Origin: Chitinophaga pinensis
GTDB taxonomy: Bacteria > Bacteroidota > Bacteroidia > AKYH767-A > OLB10
Reading direction: 5' to 3'
Length of the DNA: 7,755 nucleotides
NCBI GenBank assembly: GCA_945872015.1
Contig: CAMBYJ010000081.1
Coordinates: forward strand, 1-7,755
The notes under the pieces are model-generated. The model saw only the letters and a program-made list of their open reading frames with translations. It did no database searches and was not told where the DNA came from. Positions 6,243 to 7,755 of this stretch are shown here, piece after piece. The number at the start of each line of letters is the position of its first letter. The stretch's first letter is position 1. A program made the position numbers and the translations under genes.

Positions 6243-7469
6243 ATGATCACACAATTACCTTCGACTAATTTAAAGAAATGGCTGTTGCTGATTTCTGTAT
6301 TTTGTTTTTCATCGAATTTAATGGTATCGATTGTTTGTTGGGTTTTAATAGGATTAACTACTTTATTTCTGAAGGAACATCGTTCACTGATGTTGCAGCA
6401 ATTTAAAAACGAAAAGTATCTATGGCTCTTGCCAGCGTTTTATGGGTTACATGTTTTGGGTGTGTTATGGTCGACCAATTACGCGCAGGCGGGCTTGGAT
6501 TTGCAGATTAAAATGACCTTGTTGTTATTGCCAATCATACTTTCTTCTTTTCAGATAGATGCGTTGTTTATGAATAAAGTCAGGCGCTACTTTATAGGCG
6601 GAGTTTTAGTTTCTAGTATTTATTTACTGGCAATTGCTTTCTATTCGTATTTCACAACGGGAAAAGTAACTGTCTTCTTTTATTCTGAATTGTCTGATAG
6701 CATAATGCATCCAACCTATTTCAGTTTGTATTTAAATGCTGCGTTGTTGTTTGTATTTCATGAAATGCTTTTATCCTCGCATCGCAGAACAATCTGGATG
6801 GGTGCCGCCTTCATGATTGTATTCTTTGTGATGATTGTTTTATTATCGGCGCGAACTGCAGAAGCAACCGCTTTTATTTCGTTGTTGGTAATGATTGTTT
6901 TATATTGGAAGCAAAAAGGAAGCTATCGTTTTATTTATCCATTATTGTTTGTGTTTGCAGTTACTACAGTTTCTCAGGTTTTGTTATTGAAATACAGCAA
7001 TCGTTTTTCACAGGTGGAAGTAGCAGTAAAAAATACTGAACCGGTAATTGCAAGTTCTTATAACAGTACCACGGGACGAATAGAAATCTGGAAAGAAACG
7101 ATTTCTATATTACCTCAATACTGGATGATTGGAACTGGAACTGGAGATGTAAAAGACGTTTTGAATACTACCTATCACGAGAATAATTTTTCATACGGAT
7201 ACGAGAAATCATTAAATACCCATAATCAATATTTGCAATCATTCTTAGCACTTGGAATAATCGGGTTGCTGTTGTTCGTATTAGCCATACTAATTCCCTG
7301 GTTAATGCGTAGCAATTACCATCCTTTATTATTGATGTTGTTATTTATTTTTGCACTGAATTGTTTAACCGAATCCATGTTAGAAGCGCAGCGCGGAGCC
7401 ATCTTCTTCGCACTCATGATTAGCATCTTCGGAAGAAAAATAGAGTTAAATAGTAAATCATCAAATTAG
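6243..7469 (+). CDS. O-antigen ligase/polymerase family membrane protein (Wzy_C)
   Basis: This 408-aa inner-membrane protein has about 10 hydrophobic segments (near residues 12-43, 58-76, 91-102, 116-137, 158-173, 185-201, 208-221, 229-248, 336-353 and 358-377). Between the last pairs lies a large extracytoplasmic loop (about 250-335). The loop carries the Wzy_C signature: TGRIEIWKETISI (R279), MIGTGTGD, and a NTHNQYLQSFLALGIIG stretch with H327. Such proteins join undecaprenyl-linked glycan to lipid A-core (WaaL) or polymerise repeat units (Wzy). Sequence alone does not separate these, so no symbol is given. It starts 24 nt after the glycosyltransferase and probably belongs to the same transcript. 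The last codons and the TAG stop overlap an octamer (ATCAAATT, 7460-7467) and the first copy of an 18-bp direct repeat, so the C-terminus SKSSN may have been shaped by repeat DNA. Confidence 0.88.
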   Translation: MITQLPSTNLKKWLLLISVFCFSSNLMVSIVCWVLIGLTTLFLKEHRSLMLQQFKNEKYLWLLPAFYGLHVLGVLWSTNYAQAGLDLQIKMTLLLLPIILSSFQIDALFMNKVRRYFIGGVLVSSIYLLAIAFYSYFTTGKVTVFFYSELSDSIMHPTYFSLYLNAALLFVFHEMLLSSHRRTIWMGAAFMIVFFVMIVLLSARTAEATAFISLLVMIVLYWKQKGSYRFIYPLLFVFAVTTVSQVLLLKYSNRFSQVEVAVKNTEPVIASSYNSTTGRIEIWKETISILPQYWMIGTGTGDVKDVLNTTYHENNFSYGYEKSLNTHNQYLQSFLALGIIGLLLFVLAILIPWLMRSNYHPLLLMLLFIFALNCLTESMLEAQRGAIFFALMISIFGRKIELNSKSSN

Positions 7470-7479
7470 TTTACTTCGA
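7462..7479 (+). repeat. 18-bp direct repeat, copy 1
   Basis: The sequence caaattagtttacttcga is identical to 7555-7572. This copy contains the TAG stop of the ligase gene. It runs into a segment (7474-7489) whose reverse complement is CTGAGCGGAGTCGAAG, a motif I recall as a common dispersed intergenic element in Bacteroidota. Confidence 0.8.
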
Positions 7480-7494
7480 CTCCGCTCAGCAAAC
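7469..7494 (+). repeat. Dispersed intergenic element with imperfect inverted ends
   Basis: GTTT (7469-7472) and AAAC (7491-7494) are inverted ends around the ACTTCGACTCCGCTCAGC core, with an extra CT/AG pair inside. The weak fold, right at the end of the ligase gene, could protect or end the transcript, but no T-run follows. The dispersed nature is from memory and cannot be shown within one window. Confidence 0.45.
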
Positions 7495-7554
7495 ATGTTA
7501 TTCACTTCAAACACAAAAAGTAGAATCCTTAGGATACAATTTATTATAAATTAG
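7495..7554. other. AT-rich spacer between the direct-repeat copies
   Basis: No gene is visible here. The only structure is a short palindrome, ATCCT-T-AGGAT (7525-7535), and an AT-rich run at 7538-7553. No TAnnTTTG promoter element was found for the aminotransferase downstream. Confidence 0.4.
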
Positions 7555-7572
7555 CAAATTAGTTTACTTCGA
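7555..7572 (+). repeat. 18-bp direct repeat, copy 2
   Basis: This is an exact second copy of caaattagtttacttcga, 93 bp downstream of the first. The sequences diverge right after it (c at 7480, t at 7573). It leads into a different small hairpin, so the two copies look like relatives of a mosaic repeat rather than a simple tandem duplication. Confidence 0.8.
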
Positions 7573-7581
7573 TCCCGAAGT
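7566..7581 (+). other. Small perfect hairpin
   Basis: ACTTCG (7566-7571) and CGAAGT (7576-7581) form a 6-bp stem with an ATCC loop. An alternative 4-bp stem CCGA/TCGG (7575-7578, 7583-7586) overlaps it. No T-run follows, so a terminator is not supported. Confidence 0.45.
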
Positions 7582-7587
7582 CTCGGA

Positions 7588-7635
7588 ATCAAATTATCAA
7601 ATTAGCACATTAACCCATTAGCACATTATCAAATT
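7588..7635 (+). repeat. Six-unit tandem octamer array upstream of the aminotransferase
   Basis: Six 8-bp units stand without gaps: ATCAAATT at 7588, 7596 and 7628; AGCACATT at 7604 and 7620; and AACCCATT at 7612. All share A at position 1, C at position 3 and ATT at positions 6-8. The array ends 5 nt before the ATG at 7641. Single related units occur at 7553-7560 (AGCAAATT) and 7460-7467 (ATCAAATT). Confidence 0.78.
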
Positions 7636-7640
7636 AAACT

Positions 7641-7755
7641 ATGTCCCTCATCCCCTTCGCCCCTCCTCGTATCGATGATGAAATCATCAATGAAGTTGTT
7701 GCTACCTTACGTTCTGGCTGGATAACAACTGGTCCTAGAACAAAGCAATTTGAAA
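7641..7755 (+). CDS. DegT/DnrJ/EryC1/StrS-family sugar aminotransferase, N-terminal fragment
   Basis: Only the first 38 codons lie in the window; the frame is open at the right edge. The peptide starts IPFAPPRIDDEII and reaches LRSGWITTGPRTKQFE (23-38), the N-terminal signature of PLP-dependent nucleotide-sugar transaminases, with SGW-x-TTGP closest to the ArnB/PglE-like branch. Such enzymes move an amino group from glutamate to a keto-sugar nucleotide in the cytoplasm. The PLP lysine lies beyond the window, so activity cannot be judged. The ATG at 7641 is placed just before the conserved IPF strand and follows an octamer array, with no Shine-Dalgarno site. It is separated from the ligase gene by 171 nt, so it may begin its own unit. 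The early codons are richer in C-ending forms (CTC, ATC, TTC, GCC) than the preceding genes. Confidence 0.85.
   Translation, partial: MSLIPFAPPRIDDEIINEVVATLRSGWITTGPRTKQFE

Noticed and set aside
7588..7635. CRISPR-like array
   Set aside because: The units are 8 bp and contiguous with no spacers, and there are no cas genes nearby.

Overview
The window looks like chromosomal DNA of a Bacteroidota bacterium, probably from the Flavobacteriia/Sphingobacteriia side. The evidence is AT-rich sequence, start codons without Shine-Dalgarno sites, a promoter of the Bacteroidota type (TTG, 20 nt, TACATTTG), a block of zapA, a structured RNA and rny (RNase Y), and intergenic repeats of a kind common in that phylum. 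The species cannot be named from this sequence.

Layout. (1) Positions 1-1352, minus strand: a secreted M23 (LytM-type) zinc peptidase, cut by the left edge of the window. (2) Positions 1353-1463: a divergent promoter region. (3) Positions 1464-3894, plus strand: a housekeeping block with a 98-aa coiled-coil protein, zapA, a noncoding stretch that folds like 6S RNA, and rny. (4) Positions 3940-7469, plus strand: three surface-polysaccharide genes, namely a non-hydrolysing UDP-sugar 2-epimerase of the WecB/WbpI family, a GT4 glycosyltransferase of the WbuB/WcaI kind, and a multi-spanning O-antigen ligase/polymerase (Wzy_C) protein. (5) Positions 7470-7640: a repeat-filled spacer with an 18-bp direct repeat, small hairpins and a six-unit octamer array. 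(6) Positions 7641-7755: the first 38 codons of a DegT/DnrJ/EryC1/StrS-family sugar aminotransferase, cut by the right edge.

How the parts fit. The peptidase and the ZapA pair point to cell-wall remodelling and division. The RNA candidate and RNase Y are global regulators of transcription and RNA decay. Everything after rny belongs to synthesis of a surface glycan (O-antigen, capsule or exopolysaccharide): the epimerase and aminotransferase make nucleotide sugars, GT4 adds a sugar to the lipid-linked intermediate, and the Wzy_C protein polymerises or ligates the product. The rny-epimerase boundary therefore separates a conserved core from what is usually a strain-variable region. No new defence system, transposase, CRISPR array or tRNA was seen. 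The parts most worth a second look are the 6S-like RNA between zapA and rny, the coiled-coil partner candidate of ZapA, and the repeat-rich spacer before the aminotransferase.
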